A model generated the notes under the pieces. The model was not told the origin of the DNA. It ran no database searches and saw only the letters and a program-made list of their open reading frames with translations. Shown piece by piece: positions 36,240 through 43,682 of a stretch of DNA of 43,682 bases. The translations under genes and the position numbers were made by a program. Numbering within the stretch: position 1 is the stretch's first letter; each line of letters opens with the position of its first letter. Source of the stretch: Bradyrhizobium sacchari. GTDB lineage: Bacteria > Pseudomonadota > Alphaproteobacteria > Rhizobiales > Xanthobacteraceae. The stretch spans positions 1-43,682 of the forward strand of contig NZ_LWIG01000006.1 of the NCBI RefSeq assembly GCF_002068095.1, written 5' to 3'.

Positions 36240-36600
36240 GAGGCGAAACCGATGCGTTCCGGAGATCCCGGCAAGCCGAAGCCGCGCCGGATGGTTGCGC
36301 CGGCCGTGCGGCACGGCTATGGCCCGGCGCGCAACACCGCAACGGATATTGGCCCGATCGAGGCTGCTAGGCACAAGGTGAGGACCGATGCGCGAGCAGC
36401 CTGCCGGTTGTATCAGCTTCACATAGGTGATTTCGCCAGTCCGAGCCCGACGGACCAGGAGCCTAGATCCCTTGTTGCCCACCTCTTAGCTGCACGGTGT
36501 GTCGACAGGCGATTCCAGGAGGCGCTCTCGGCCCTGCTGCAAAGGATGCGCCGAAGCTTTCGCCTTTGTGATTTCGGGCCTGAACGACCTGTCGCAGGGC
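36240..36600 (+). pseudogene. IS256-family transposase remnant
   Basis: The plus strand reads VRHGYGPARNTATDIGPIEA followed by ARHKVRTD, matching the 'R-N-G-x-x-x-R-x-x-x-T-x-x-G-x-x' segment ahead of the catalytic core of IS256 transposases. Further on, FQEALSALL and, in a shifted frame, STGD resemble the YLRGISTGDFQEALSALLG segment. The frame shifts, and the rest of the catalytic core is missing or unrecognisable, so it is dead. A following stretch in another frame (VISGLNDLSQGEYERRQNNI, 36570-36640) may or may not belong to the same element. Confidence 0.55.
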
Positions 36601-37144
36601 GAATACGAGCGCCGGCAGAACAATATCGTCAGCGCTCTCCAAGAGATCCGGAGCTGGTTCGAGCGGCAAGAAGAAGGCCATGCAGGATCTCAATGGCGCC
36701 CCGCCGGGCGGTCGCGGGGTATGCACTCGATTATCTTTGCCGAGGATCCACCAATATGTGCGTGACGTTGATTACCGGACAAGGATCGCCAATCTAGAGC
36801 CTATTGGCTTTCTATGACTTTCCTAGCGGGCACCAGAGCCAGCTGAGAACTACAATCCGATCGAGAGAATCCGCCGCGGTGCGGCACACGAGTATGCGAG
36901 CCAAGGAACCGTTGTCGCCACAAGCTGTAAGATCGATGGTGCAAGCTGATCAAGGCGGCGTCGAAAGCGCGAGTTGACTGAAGAGCCCCAATCGATTGCC
37001 GGGATTGTCGCGGCGTCAGAGTGCCGACGCCATTGAGCTCGTCCCGAACACACAAAGCCATGCCGCCTGTCGGCTCCGTCACAAGTCGCGGCTAAGAGGG
37101 GCGAAATGACTAGTCTGAGATCGCAATCCGGTAAGTCTCTAACC

Positions 37145-37172
37145 GTCAGCTTGTCGACAGCTGATCCTAATA
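37145..37172 (+). promoter_or_regulatory. tts box (TtsI-dependent type III promoter)
   Basis: GTCAGCTTGTCGACAGCT then GATCC matches the tts-box consensus GTCAGCTT-N-TCGAAAGCT with a single change (C for A). It lies 63 bp before the ATG at 37236 on the same strand, the usual geometry of TtsI-controlled effector genes in Bradyrhizobium. Confidence 0.75.
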
Positions 37173-37235
37173 GAGGGAGAGAGAGTGATACTAGCGGCTC
37201 GGCATTGCGAACCGACTCAAACCTCGGGAGTGAAC

Positions 37236-38609
37236 ATGGACCCATTTAACAGCATCAACCCATTCGACCGTGACCACCCCGCGGTACCGCAACAGCAGCA
37301 AGCGGAGTTTGAGCCGTACTTGGATGAAGTGCCGCAGCTTGATGCCCCTGCCGTTTCAGAGATTCCTGCTTCTTCAGATCGCTACTATCCTCATCTGTCT
37401 GAGGAAGAGCGTAGCCTCATTGAGGCTTTGGAACTTGGGCACGAGGGGGCCCGCGGTCCTCGTCCCGAAGACGCAGTCACCAGAGGCGTCGGGAACGTCG
37501 CTGCGCAGCATAGCGCGTCGCGGGAAGCTTTTAGTTGGCCGAACGAGCTGCCTGCGGAAGGTCACAATCAGGATCCGCGGCGAGGGATGATGGGCGAAGC
37601 TATGCTAGCATCATCTCGCCCCCCAACCGCGCGCGATCACCAGAGATCGGATCCCGAAGAAGCAGTTCGTCAGTTCAACTGGAGCGCCGACTACCTGCCG
37701 GCTCCGAACGCGCTAATCGGGAGCGCTCCCCTTTCAGGTCACGATCCCCTCATCGGTGAGGATTACACGGGGCAGTTGAGGCCTGCGAAGAGGCAAAGAG
37801 CACTAAGCCATACGGGAGGGGACGCGATCGGGCGCACGGAGAGCGAGCCCGGCAGTTCAGTCGCTCGCGAACTGATGGCAGACGCCGGCGCACCGTTTCA
37901 GGCCAGCGATCAGTTCGTCCTTTCTGCCGAAGGCTACGATCAGGATCTGCTGTGGGCGATGGTGGGAAACGCCGGCCCATCGCCGTCTCTCGAGCCAACC
38001 GAGGGTCATCACCAAGCTCTGAATTCAGAATCGGCCGTTCTTCCCATCAAATTCCGGCAGGGCGCCCAGCACGCGTCCGCTGCGCTTGACCAGAGCGACG
38101 TCCCGCCGAGCCAGGACAGCCGACCCAACAGTTTTATCGTTCACAATGACCGTTACACGGCACTGTTTGTGCCCGCGGCGGCGATGAGGCGAAGCACCCC
38201 ACTCAATCCGCCAGGCGCTACCATTCCTATGGGATCTCGACCGGAAAACATTCCGCAGCCCGGCGCGCAGCCAGCGAATCGAGCCTCATCATCGCGGCTT
38301 GGACGGTCGATGGAGCAAGGCGCTCCGTCGTCCTCCAGGGCTGAGAGGACGTTCCCCGCGCCCCGCGAGACCTATGCTGCATCATTCGCCGTTCCCGAGG
38401 ATTTTTTGCACGGCACCCAACCAGCCCCGGAGACGATGCTCTCGAAGCTCCGCCGCTGGGGCCACGTGCCCAACGAGGCGCAGCCGGAAATAAACTACGA
38501 CATTCGCGGCGAGCGTTACACCGCCCTCTTGGGGCAGGGAGGTCCCAATGACGTTCGGCTCATCCATCACCCAAGTCATGTAGATGCCGAGAGACAATCC
38601 CCACGCTAG
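37236..38609 (+). CDS. Candidate type III secreted effector with internal repeats
   Basis: A 457-aa hydrophilic protein rich in Pro, Ser, Ala, Gln and Glu, with no membrane segment or Sec signal, as expected of a type III effector; the first 25 residues (MDPFNSINPFDRDHPAVPQQ) would carry the secretion signal. Two internal repeat types are visible: EGHNQDPRRGMMGEA (about 116-130) against EGYDQDLLWAMVGNA, and NDRYTALF (about 305) against GERYTALLGQGG (about 425). PAKRQRA near residue 185 could be a nuclear localisation signal. A tts box lies 63 bp upstream of this ATG, which has GGGAG six bases ahead. A GTG at 37185 would place the start between box and ATG and is less likely. I do not recognise a named Nop protein. 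Uninterrupted. Confidence 0.75.
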   Translation: MDPFNSINPFDRDHPAVPQQQQAEFEPYLDEVPQLDAPAVSEIPASSDRYYPHLSEEERSLIEALELGHEGARGPRPEDAVTRGVGNVAAQHSASREAFSWPNELPAEGHNQDPRRGMMGEAMLASSRPPTARDHQRSDPEEAVRQFNWSADYLPAPNALIGSAPLSGHDPLIGEDYTGQLRPAKRQRALSHTGGDAIGRTESEPGSSVARELMADAGAPFQASDQFVLSAEGYDQDLLWAMVGNAGPSPSLEPTEGHHQALNSESAVLPIKFRQGAQHASAALDQSDVPPSQDSRPNSFIVHNDRYTALFVPAAAMRRSTPLNPPGATIPMGSRPENIPQPGAQPANRASSSRLGRSMEQGAPSSSRAERTFPAPRETYAASFAVPEDFLHGTQPAPETMLSKLRRWGHVPNEAQPEINYDIRGERYTALLGQGGPNDVRLIHHPSHVDAERQSPR

Positions 38610-38748
38610 GAACTAGGAACCCGTCCACATAGGTCCGGTATTGGACTTGTGAATGTAGCAGAGCTTGCTCCAGCGAGTCTTGCGAGCCTGGCGCGGTTCT
38701 TGGGAGGCGGTGAGCGCAACCCGGCCCGATTAACTTGCGCGCATCATC

Positions 38749-38778
38749 GCTGTGCGGCTCCACGTTGAGCCGCACAGC
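38749..38778. terminator. Strong hairpin downstream of the effector gene
   Basis: A perfect 12-bp inverted repeat, GCTGTGCGGCTC and GAGCCGCACAGC, with a 6-base loop (CACGTT), 140 bp after the effector stop. It would form a very stable stem but is not followed by a T-run on either strand, so it may be a processing or attenuation hairpin rather than a standard terminator. Confidence 0.4.
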
Positions 38779-39199
38779 CATCGCCCTTTGATCTTTGCGA
38801 ACGCCAAAGCTGCGAAGAACACCCACGGTGTTATTGCCGTTGCGTTTTACAGCATTGCCATTGATTGGGGCCTCTGTCCCGAGACAGGGGGAAGCATCCG
38901 GCCAAACGCTTAGTGCAGATTTGGCGTCCTCACAGGACGGCGTCGCAGCGGAAGCGCGGGAGATGACCAGGAGTCTAGGAGCACGCCACCAGCGCCAGAT
39001 CGCTCACGTGCCGCCAGTACGGTGGATACGCCCGAGAAATTATCCTACACCTGACCTGCCACCGAACTTTCATCCAGCGGCGGTTGCATCTCGGGACCTT
39101 CAGTGAGACCGAACTTTAGACCACCCAAGACTAGAGCTCTGTCCCGAGATCACGATGGCGCGCTGGTTGCGCCGACGTGATTGTGCGGCAACACCAGCG

Positions 39200-39560
39200 T
39201 TCGACTACCGATCGCCCACGGGGTGGCCCTTCGCTAACGATGTGCCCATGTCTCCCGTTCTGTCCTGGGCATCGCAAGGGACAGGAACCAGTGGCCATTG
39301 AGGCATTCGGCGCGAAAGCGGTTCTTGAACGTCTCGATGAAACCGTTCTCGGCGGCTTGCCGGACCGCGGGAAGTAAGCGTATCGCCTCGCCGGTAGGCT
39401 TACAGGTCACGATCGTGCGACATGAACTCGCCGCCTTGATCGACGCGGATCTTTGCTCCGAATCCCACTGACTTGCAGCCTCCTTCCAGCACCGCCAAGA
39501 TGGCGGTACCGCTAAAGGCGATCCGCAGCAGCCGCTGCCGCAACGAATGCCAAAAACTTC
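39200..39560 (-). pseudogene. IS3-family orfB C-terminal remnant
   Basis: Minus-strand pieces give the end of an IS3 integrase core: GFGAKIRVDQGGEFMSHDRD (about 39460-39400, with the second catalytic Asp), a stop, then in another frame ENGFIETFKNRFRAECLNGH with WFLSLAM (about 39355-39280, with the catalytic Glu). A stop codon and a frame change break it. The sequence differs from the IS3 copies at the left end of the window, so it comes from another element. Confidence 0.75.
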
Positions 39561-39662
39561 CAATTTGGGACGGAGGCGCGATTAGACGACCCTACCGATT
39601 TGTGCAGGAGATTTTGGGGCTCAGGTCCGTTAACTTGTTGGGTGTAAGGGGAGACCTCCTCG

Positions 39663-40082
39663 GTGTTGATTGTCGAAACTATTTTGAAGCCAGACCAGTT
39701 TGGCGGTATTGGACTTTTCTCCGCTGCATTTTTGCCTAAAGGTTCGCTGATTTGGATTCACAATCCGATCGTTGATATCGCGGTGACGCCTGAGCAGTAC
39801 GAAACTCTAGCTCCAACATTTCAAGCGCTACTTGATAAGCATGCCTATCCAAGAGACTACAGGGTTAGCGATGGCGTGATCGAGTACAATGCTGACAACG
39901 CCCGCTTCATGAACCACAGCAGTCAGCCAAACACATATCAAGACGATCATTGCCGAATTTTAACCGCGCGTGACGTACAACCTGGTGAAGAACTGACTTG
40001 CAATTACTTGTTTTTCGATCCGACGTGTGACTTATCGTGGAATAAAGAACCATCCGTGAATGTTGATGCCCCAACGGGCTAG
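39663..40082 (+). CDS. Small SET-domain protein (lysine methyltransferase-like)
   Basis: A 139-aa protein consisting almost only of a SET domain, the fold of protein-lysine methyltransferases that use S-adenosylmethionine. It has GGIGLFSA (about 14-21; SAM-binding start), RFMNHSSQPNT (81-91; the NHS motif) and GEELTCNYLFFD (108-119; the catalytic-Tyr region). Bacterial SET proteins of this size are mostly uncharacterised; targets may be ribosomal or nucleoid proteins, or host proteins if secreted. The GTG at 39663 follows a GGGGAGA site at about 39649-39655; a TTG immediately after is possible. No tts box is visible upstream. It stands alone between IS remnants. Confidence 0.82.
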   Translation: MLIVETILKPDQFGGIGLFSAAFLPKGSLIWIHNPIVDIAVTPEQYETLAPTFQALLDKHAYPRDYRVSDGVIEYNADNARFMNHSSQPNTYQDDHCRILTARDVQPGEELTCNYLFFDPTCDLSWNKEPSVNVDAPTG

Positions 40083-40462
40083 GCGGCAGTGGATTGAGTC
40101 TGCGGTCTGACGACTTAATTGGTCGGCGAATTTACACGGGTAGGGTTGAGGCAACTCGTTGAGGCCATCGACCGACACCAGGTTTTTTCGGCTGCCTCGT
40201 CCAGCTTGAAGATTATTGCGAGCGCCAGCCTTGTTCGACAGACCTTGGCGCGGAGTGCGGTGCGTACGGTCGCGAACGTGCTTTATGAGGTATAGCCCCG
40301 ACGTGGAGTTCAAAACATCTGTCGAGCCTACTCTAGGCAAGATCTCCGCGGACGTGCCCGACCTCGTATTTACTTTAGAAATCTGATGACGCTCGATCAA
40401 TTCCCAATCGCGGCTGAGACGGCCGGACGCTGATCCTGATATTATCTTAGCATACGCAGATT

Positions 40463-40627
40463 GTGCCGCTTGATGTCAGGGTTGCAGATGTGCTGTTCAC
40501 AAACGCACTTGATGACGATCGCTTGCGGCTCGCTCTTTGCGCGTCGATTTACTTTCGGGCGCAATGCCGAGAGGATCCCTTCCATCCAGTCGCGACCGTG
40601 CGACTCCCGTATCGAAATCTGTTTTAG
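40463..40627 (+). pseudogene. Protein-like fragment, unidentified
   Basis: From a GTG at 40463 the plus strand reads VPLDVRVADVLFTNALDDDR followed by LRLALCASIYFRAQ and HPVATVRLPYRNLF before a TAG. The amino-acid pattern looks like a real protein piece of about 54 residues, but I cannot assign a family. A short open stretch upstream beginning MTLDQFPIAAETAGR (40386) may be the start of the same decayed gene in another frame. Confidence 0.25.
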
Positions 40628-40962
40628 GTTAGGAGATCAGCAACTATCTAGTGATCGATTTCTTCGGCCGAGGTCCATCCGATCTTGCCCTCGGGTGGAA
40701 CCATCCCTACGCGCTCAAGGACGCGGAAAGGCGACGAAAGCCGCAAGACGACAGGCGCGTCGGTCCTAAAGCGGTCCGGGCACTACCCTAGCTTTCGCGC
40801 GTACTCACGCTCCCAAAAATTAACATGACGGAACTTGCAATGACCGGTTGCTTGTCATCACGGCAGCTCGCGCGGTGAAAAGACATTGCACTTGCAATCA
40901 CGCGATTCATTCAGAGCGGAAGGGGTCCGCGCAAACTTCAATTAAAGACATGAAAGTCGCAT

Positions 40963-41212
40963 ATGCCGCGGGCCTTCGACGCTCGCCGCGCAATAACGAC
41001 TGTCGACGCTCGTTTGTCCATCGGTGTGGAACTGGTCCGGAGGCTACATTGGCGGGCACGTCGGCAGCGGGTACGGCCGAACCACGTGATCAGCATGGCG
41101 CCGGTTTCGTGCGCCGGCTACCAGCTGGAAGAACAGATGCGGCGCGTCGGGCTCCAATGGCAGGTAACTGTCGACGGTCAACAGCTTTGGCTGAGCCAGC
41201 ACGAGGTGCTTC
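40963..41212 (+). pseudogene. Open frame interrupted by the IS66 element
   Basis: An ATG at 40963 opens a plausible protein (ISMAPVSCAGYQLEEQMRRV then GLQWQVTVDGQQLWLSQHEV) that runs straight into the left end of the IS66 element at 41213 and stops inside it at 41250. The natural C terminus is therefore lost or lies beyond the element. I do not recognise the family. A GAAAG site lies about 10 bases before the ATG. Confidence 0.35.
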
Positions 41213-41232
41213 GTAAGCGCTTAGCGGTCACC

Positions 41233-42825
41233 CTATTGATGCGGGCTTGACGCTTTGCGGAATCGCCACGGCATGAGGTCATCGATCCTGCTGTGGGGAT
41301 GGCCGTCGATGATCGCCTCGAGTGTTTCGGCGATGTAGGCAGCAGGGTTTACGTCGTTGAGTTTGCAGGTGGCGACGATCGAGGCGAGCAAAGCCCAGTT
41401 TTCCGCCCCGATTTCATGTCCGGCGAAGAGCGCGTTTTTCCTGGTCAAGCAGATCGGCCGGATGGCGTTCTCGACCGGGTTGGTGTCGAGCTCGAGACGC
41501 CCGTCTTCGAGGAAGCGGGTCAGCCCCTGCCAATGATTGAGCGCATAGCGGATATCCTCGGCGAGCGTCGAACCGCTGGAGATCATCGACAGCTGTTTCT
41601 CGAACCAGGACTTCAACGCGGCGACCATGGGCAGCGAGTGCTCCTTGCGCGCGGCCAGCCGGATGTCCGGCGATGCACCGCGCGCCATGGCTTCGATGGC
41701 GTAAAGCTGCGCGATGTGCCGAATGGCGGCCTCGGCGATCGGCGACTTGCTGTTGCGGGCCAATTTCACAAAGCGCCGGCGCAAATGGCTCCAGCAATGC
41801 ACGAGCGTCCAAGGCCCTTGCGGTCGAACGACTTCGGTCAGCCGGTCATACCCGTCGTAGGCATCGCATTGCAGGAAGCTTCCGCCAAAGCCGTCCAGGA
41901 ACTGCTCCGCGAAGGCGCCGCTGCGACCGGGGGCATATCGGAACAACACGATCGGTGGACTTGGACCGCTGTGGCCACGGTCGTCTGACGCGATCGCCCA
42001 GAAGTAGCCTTTCTTCGTTTGACCTCGCCCCGGATCAAGCACCGGTGCCGTGGTCTCGTCCATGAACAGGCGATCCGCCATGGCCAGGTGGCGGCGCATG
42101 TGGTCCGCGATGGGCTGAAGATGGAAGCAGGCGCGGCCGGACCAGTTGCCCAGAGTCGCCCGATCAAGCCGAATGCCTTGACGCGCATAGATCTCGGCCT
42201 GACGATAAAACGGCGTGTGGTCGCCAAACTTGGAGACGATCACATGAGCGATAGCCGCTTCGGTCGGCAGCCCGCCGGGCACGACGTGTTCCGGTGCGTG
42301 CGCCTGCGCGACAGGGCCCGAGCAGCGGCGACAGATGTATTTCGGGCGGCGTGTGACCAGCACGCGCCATTGCGCCGGGATCACGTCGAGTCGCTTGCTG
42401 ACGTCCTCGCCGATCTTCGTCATGGCGCCGCAACCGCACGGACAGAGCGTGCTCGCAGGCTCGATGATCCGTTCCACTCGCGGCAAATGGGCAGGCAGAC
42501 AGCCGCGATTGCGATGGGAGCCTCGATCGTCCGGATCGCTGCGCGATCGACCCTGGATGACCTTCTCGGCTCTTTCCTGCGCCGCGTCCAGAATGCCTTG
42601 CGCGATCTCCACGTCTTCGAGCGGCAAATGGAACTGATCTGGTCGTAGCTTCTCGGATTTCGAGCCGAACTTGTCGCGTCGCAATTCGCCGAGAATGACC
42701 TCCAGCCGACGCCGCGCTTCCTCCGATGCCGCCAGTGCCCCCTGATGCTCGCTCAAGGCCGCCTGCGTTTGCGCCAGAAGCGCCTTTAGGCGTTCGTTTT
42801 CGTCGCGCAGTGTCGCGATGCTCAT
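41233..42825 (-). CDS. tnpC: IS66 transposase TnpC
   Basis: The 530-aa DDE transposase of the IS66 element. Features in order: an N-terminal leucine-zipper-like coiled coil (LRDENERLKALLAQTQAALS), the FGSKSEKL region, a zinc-binding segment (two Cys pairs near residues 125-170, including CPCGC and CRRC), the DDE_Tnp_IS66 core with first Asp in MDETTAPVLDPG and second in LQCDAYDGYDRL, and the Glu in DTNPVENAIRPICLTRKNAL. The C-terminal IS66_C segment (LNDVNPAAYIAETLEAIIDG) is complete. Full length and uninterrupted. Its stop lies only 20 bp from the left end of the element. It is separated from tnpB by 69 bp. Confidence 0.95.
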   Translation of the reverse strand: MSIATLRDENERLKALLAQTQAALSEHQGALAASEEARRRLEVILGELRRDKFGSKSEKLRPDQFHLPLEDVEIAQGILDAAQERAEKVIQGRSRSDPDDRGSHRNRGCLPAHLPRVERIIEPASTLCPCGCGAMTKIGEDVSKRLDVIPAQWRVLVTRRPKYICRRCSGPVAQAHAPEHVVPGGLPTEAAIAHVIVSKFGDHTPFYRQAEIYARQGIRLDRATLGNWSGRACFHLQPIADHMRRHLAMADRLFMDETTAPVLDPGRGQTKKGYFWAIASDDRGHSGPSPPIVLFRYAPGRSGAFAEQFLDGFGGSFLQCDAYDGYDRLTEVVRPQGPWTLVHCWSHLRRRFVKLARNSKSPIAEAAIRHIAQLYAIEAMARGASPDIRLAARKEHSLPMVAALKSWFEKQLSMISSGSTLAEDIRYALNHWQGLTRFLEDGRLELDTNPVENAIRPICLTRKNALFAGHEIGAENWALLASIVATCKLNDVNPAAYIAETLEAIIDGHPHSRIDDLMPWRFRKASSPHQ

Positions 42826-42894
42826 GCGCTATTTCGAGCACATCGCCGCCGCCCGTGCCACGATCAAAATAGCTGCCGAGTCATTCTGCCGCAG

Positions 42895-43248
42895 TTATCC
42901 CGCCACCTGCGGGCGCCGTGCTTCTTCCGGGCGGACCAATCTCCAATCCAGCCCTTCGAACAAGGCAGCGAACATCGCCGGCGACATGCGCATCACTCCG
43001 TCCGCGATCGTTGGCCAAACGAACTTGCAACCTTCGAGGCGTTTGTGCACCAACACCAGACCCGTTCGATCCCAGACCAAAATCTTGATCCGGTCCGCTC
43101 GTTTCGATCGGAACACGAAGGCTGCGCCGCTGAACGGATCGAGACGAAGCATCTCCTGTACCTTCGCCGCAAGCCCGTCGTGGCCACAGCGGAAGTCGAT
43201 CGGCCGCGTGGCAACGTAAATCTTCAGATCAGCACCGGCCGCGATCAT
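42895..43248 (-). CDS. tnpB: IS66 accessory protein TnpB
   Basis: A 117-aa protein of the IS66 Orf2 family (TnpB_IS66), required for transposition with an unknown biochemical role. Family landmarks are IYVATRPIDFRCGHDGLAAK near the N terminus, FVFRSKRADRIKILVWDRTG, HKRLEGCKFVWP and the end GLDWRLVRP. Its ATG overlaps the stop of tnpA (ATGA), implying translational coupling. Length and composition are normal. Confidence 0.95.
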   Translation of the reverse strand: MIAAGADLKIYVATRPIDFRCGHDGLAAKVQEMLRLDPFSGAAFVFRSKRADRIKILVWDRTGLVLVHKRLEGCKFVWPTIADGVMRMSPAMFAALFEGLDWRLVRPEEARRPQVAG

Positions 43249-43667
43249 CGTGACGCTCGCACCGCACGGATCACCCGGGATAGCTGGTCAGCATCTATGG
43301 CTGTGTCAGTCCGCAGCACGACATCGCCGATCGCAATCTCAAGCTTGACCGCCGGAGCCTGACGCTCCTTCAACGCATCTTCCACAACCAGCGGCGCAAA
43401 CGTTGGTGGAGACGCCTCGCACGGCGGCAACATACCTCGCTGTCGAAGCCGCCGTCGCCAATCGTAGACCTGCCAGCGCGTCACTCCGTGCTTGCGCGCT
43501 ACCTCGGATACCTGGACGCCGGGCGACAGACTCTCCGCGGCGATCCGCGCTCTCTCAGCTTCCGACCGCACACGACGTCCTGACGGCCCTTCAAGAATCT
43601 CCAGCCGGCTCACCGACCCCGCCGATGAGCCGTCCAAATAGACGTCCTTTTTGCTGTCCAATCCCAT
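43245..43667 (-). CDS. tnpA: IS66 accessory protein TnpA
   Basis: A 140-aa DNA-binding protein of the IS66 Orf1 family. It has a helix-turn-helix of the HTH_Tnp_1 type (ARIAAESLSPGVQVSEVARK then HGVTRWQVYDWRRRL) at about residues 40-75 and the C-terminal VKLEIAIGDVVLRTDTAI segment seen in the family. The ATG at 43667 has a GGAGG site upstream. It is the first gene of the three and is followed by tnpB with a 4-bp overlap. Confidence 0.93.
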   Translation of the reverse strand: MGLDSKKDVYLDGSSAGSVSRLEILEGPSGRRVRSEAERARIAAESLSPGVQVSEVARKHGVTRWQVYDWRRRLRQRGMLPPCEASPPTFAPLVVEDALKERQAPAVKLEIAIGDVVLRTDTAIDADQLSRVIRAVRASR

Positions 43668-43682
43668 CCGAAGCCTCCGTCC

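Larger units (their letters stand above)
41213..43682 (-). mobile_element. IS66-family insertion sequence, right end outside the window
   Basis: The three-gene tnpA-tnpB-tnpC set typical of IS66 elements is intact on the minus strand. The left end starts with GTAAGCGCTTAGCGGTCACC at 41213, and GTAAGCG is the characteristic IS66 terminal sequence. The right inverted repeat lies beyond position 43682. All three genes are free of frame breaks, so the element may be active, unlike the other IS copies in this window. Confidence 0.9.

Noticed and set aside
36570..36680. VISGLNDLSQGEYERRQNNI stretch as a separate gene
   Set aside because: Protein-like, but without a start or recognisable family and next to an IS256 remnant; not reported as a gene.

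Overview
This window looks like part of the symbiosis island of a Bradyrhizobium-type nodulating alphaproteobacterium. The reasons are a sigma-54 gene preceded by a FixK2-type box, a FixK/FNR-family regulator, two matches to the type III secretion 'tts box', an orphan LuxR regulator, and many decayed insertion sequences of the IS3, IS66, IS110 and IS256 families. This assignment is inferred from motifs and gene families read by eye; no database search was possible.

Layout. 1-2060: a pile of broken IS3 and IS110 transposase genes. 2112-10985: a biosynthetic cluster with a 2159-aa nonribosomal peptide synthetase (A-T-C-A-T-C) whose stop codon overlaps the start of a MATE exporter, and a divergent, intact S-adenosylmethionine decarboxylase (speD); a LysR-type regulator remnant lies between the two transcription units. 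11.0-13.3 kb: no recognisable gene. 13.27-16.7 kb: a tts-box-like site, three short hairpin repeats with a shared core but different outer stems, two paralogous XRE-type HTH genes with duplicated upstream DNA, and a broken DUF6499-like gene. 16.97-18.2 kb: an IS66 remnant and a TauD-like protein in which all three expected iron ligands appear replaced. 19.9-20.6 kb: a FixK-like regulator.

21.8-28.9 kb: the best-preserved block, an apparent operon of a membrane-anchored patatin-like phospholipase, an exported single-haem-motif protein and a large di-haem RoxA/peroxidase-like protein, suggesting release and then oxidation of lipids. 29.2-33.2 kb: an integrase remnant, rpoN with a FixK box, and a broken AAA+ ATPase gene. 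33.4-36.0 kb: an orphan LuxR regulator, a perfect FixK palindrome without a clear target, and a J-domain protein. 36.2-40.1 kb: an IS256 remnant, a tts-box-driven candidate type III effector with internal repeats, another IS3 remnant and a small SET-domain protein. 41.2 kb to the end: an apparently intact IS66-family element (tnpA-tnpB-tnpC) that runs off the right edge and interrupts an open frame.

The strongest candidates for undescribed biology are the NRPS-MATE/speD cluster (with an unusual first condensation domain and second adenylation domain), the patatin/cytochrome operon, and the covarying hairpin repeats.
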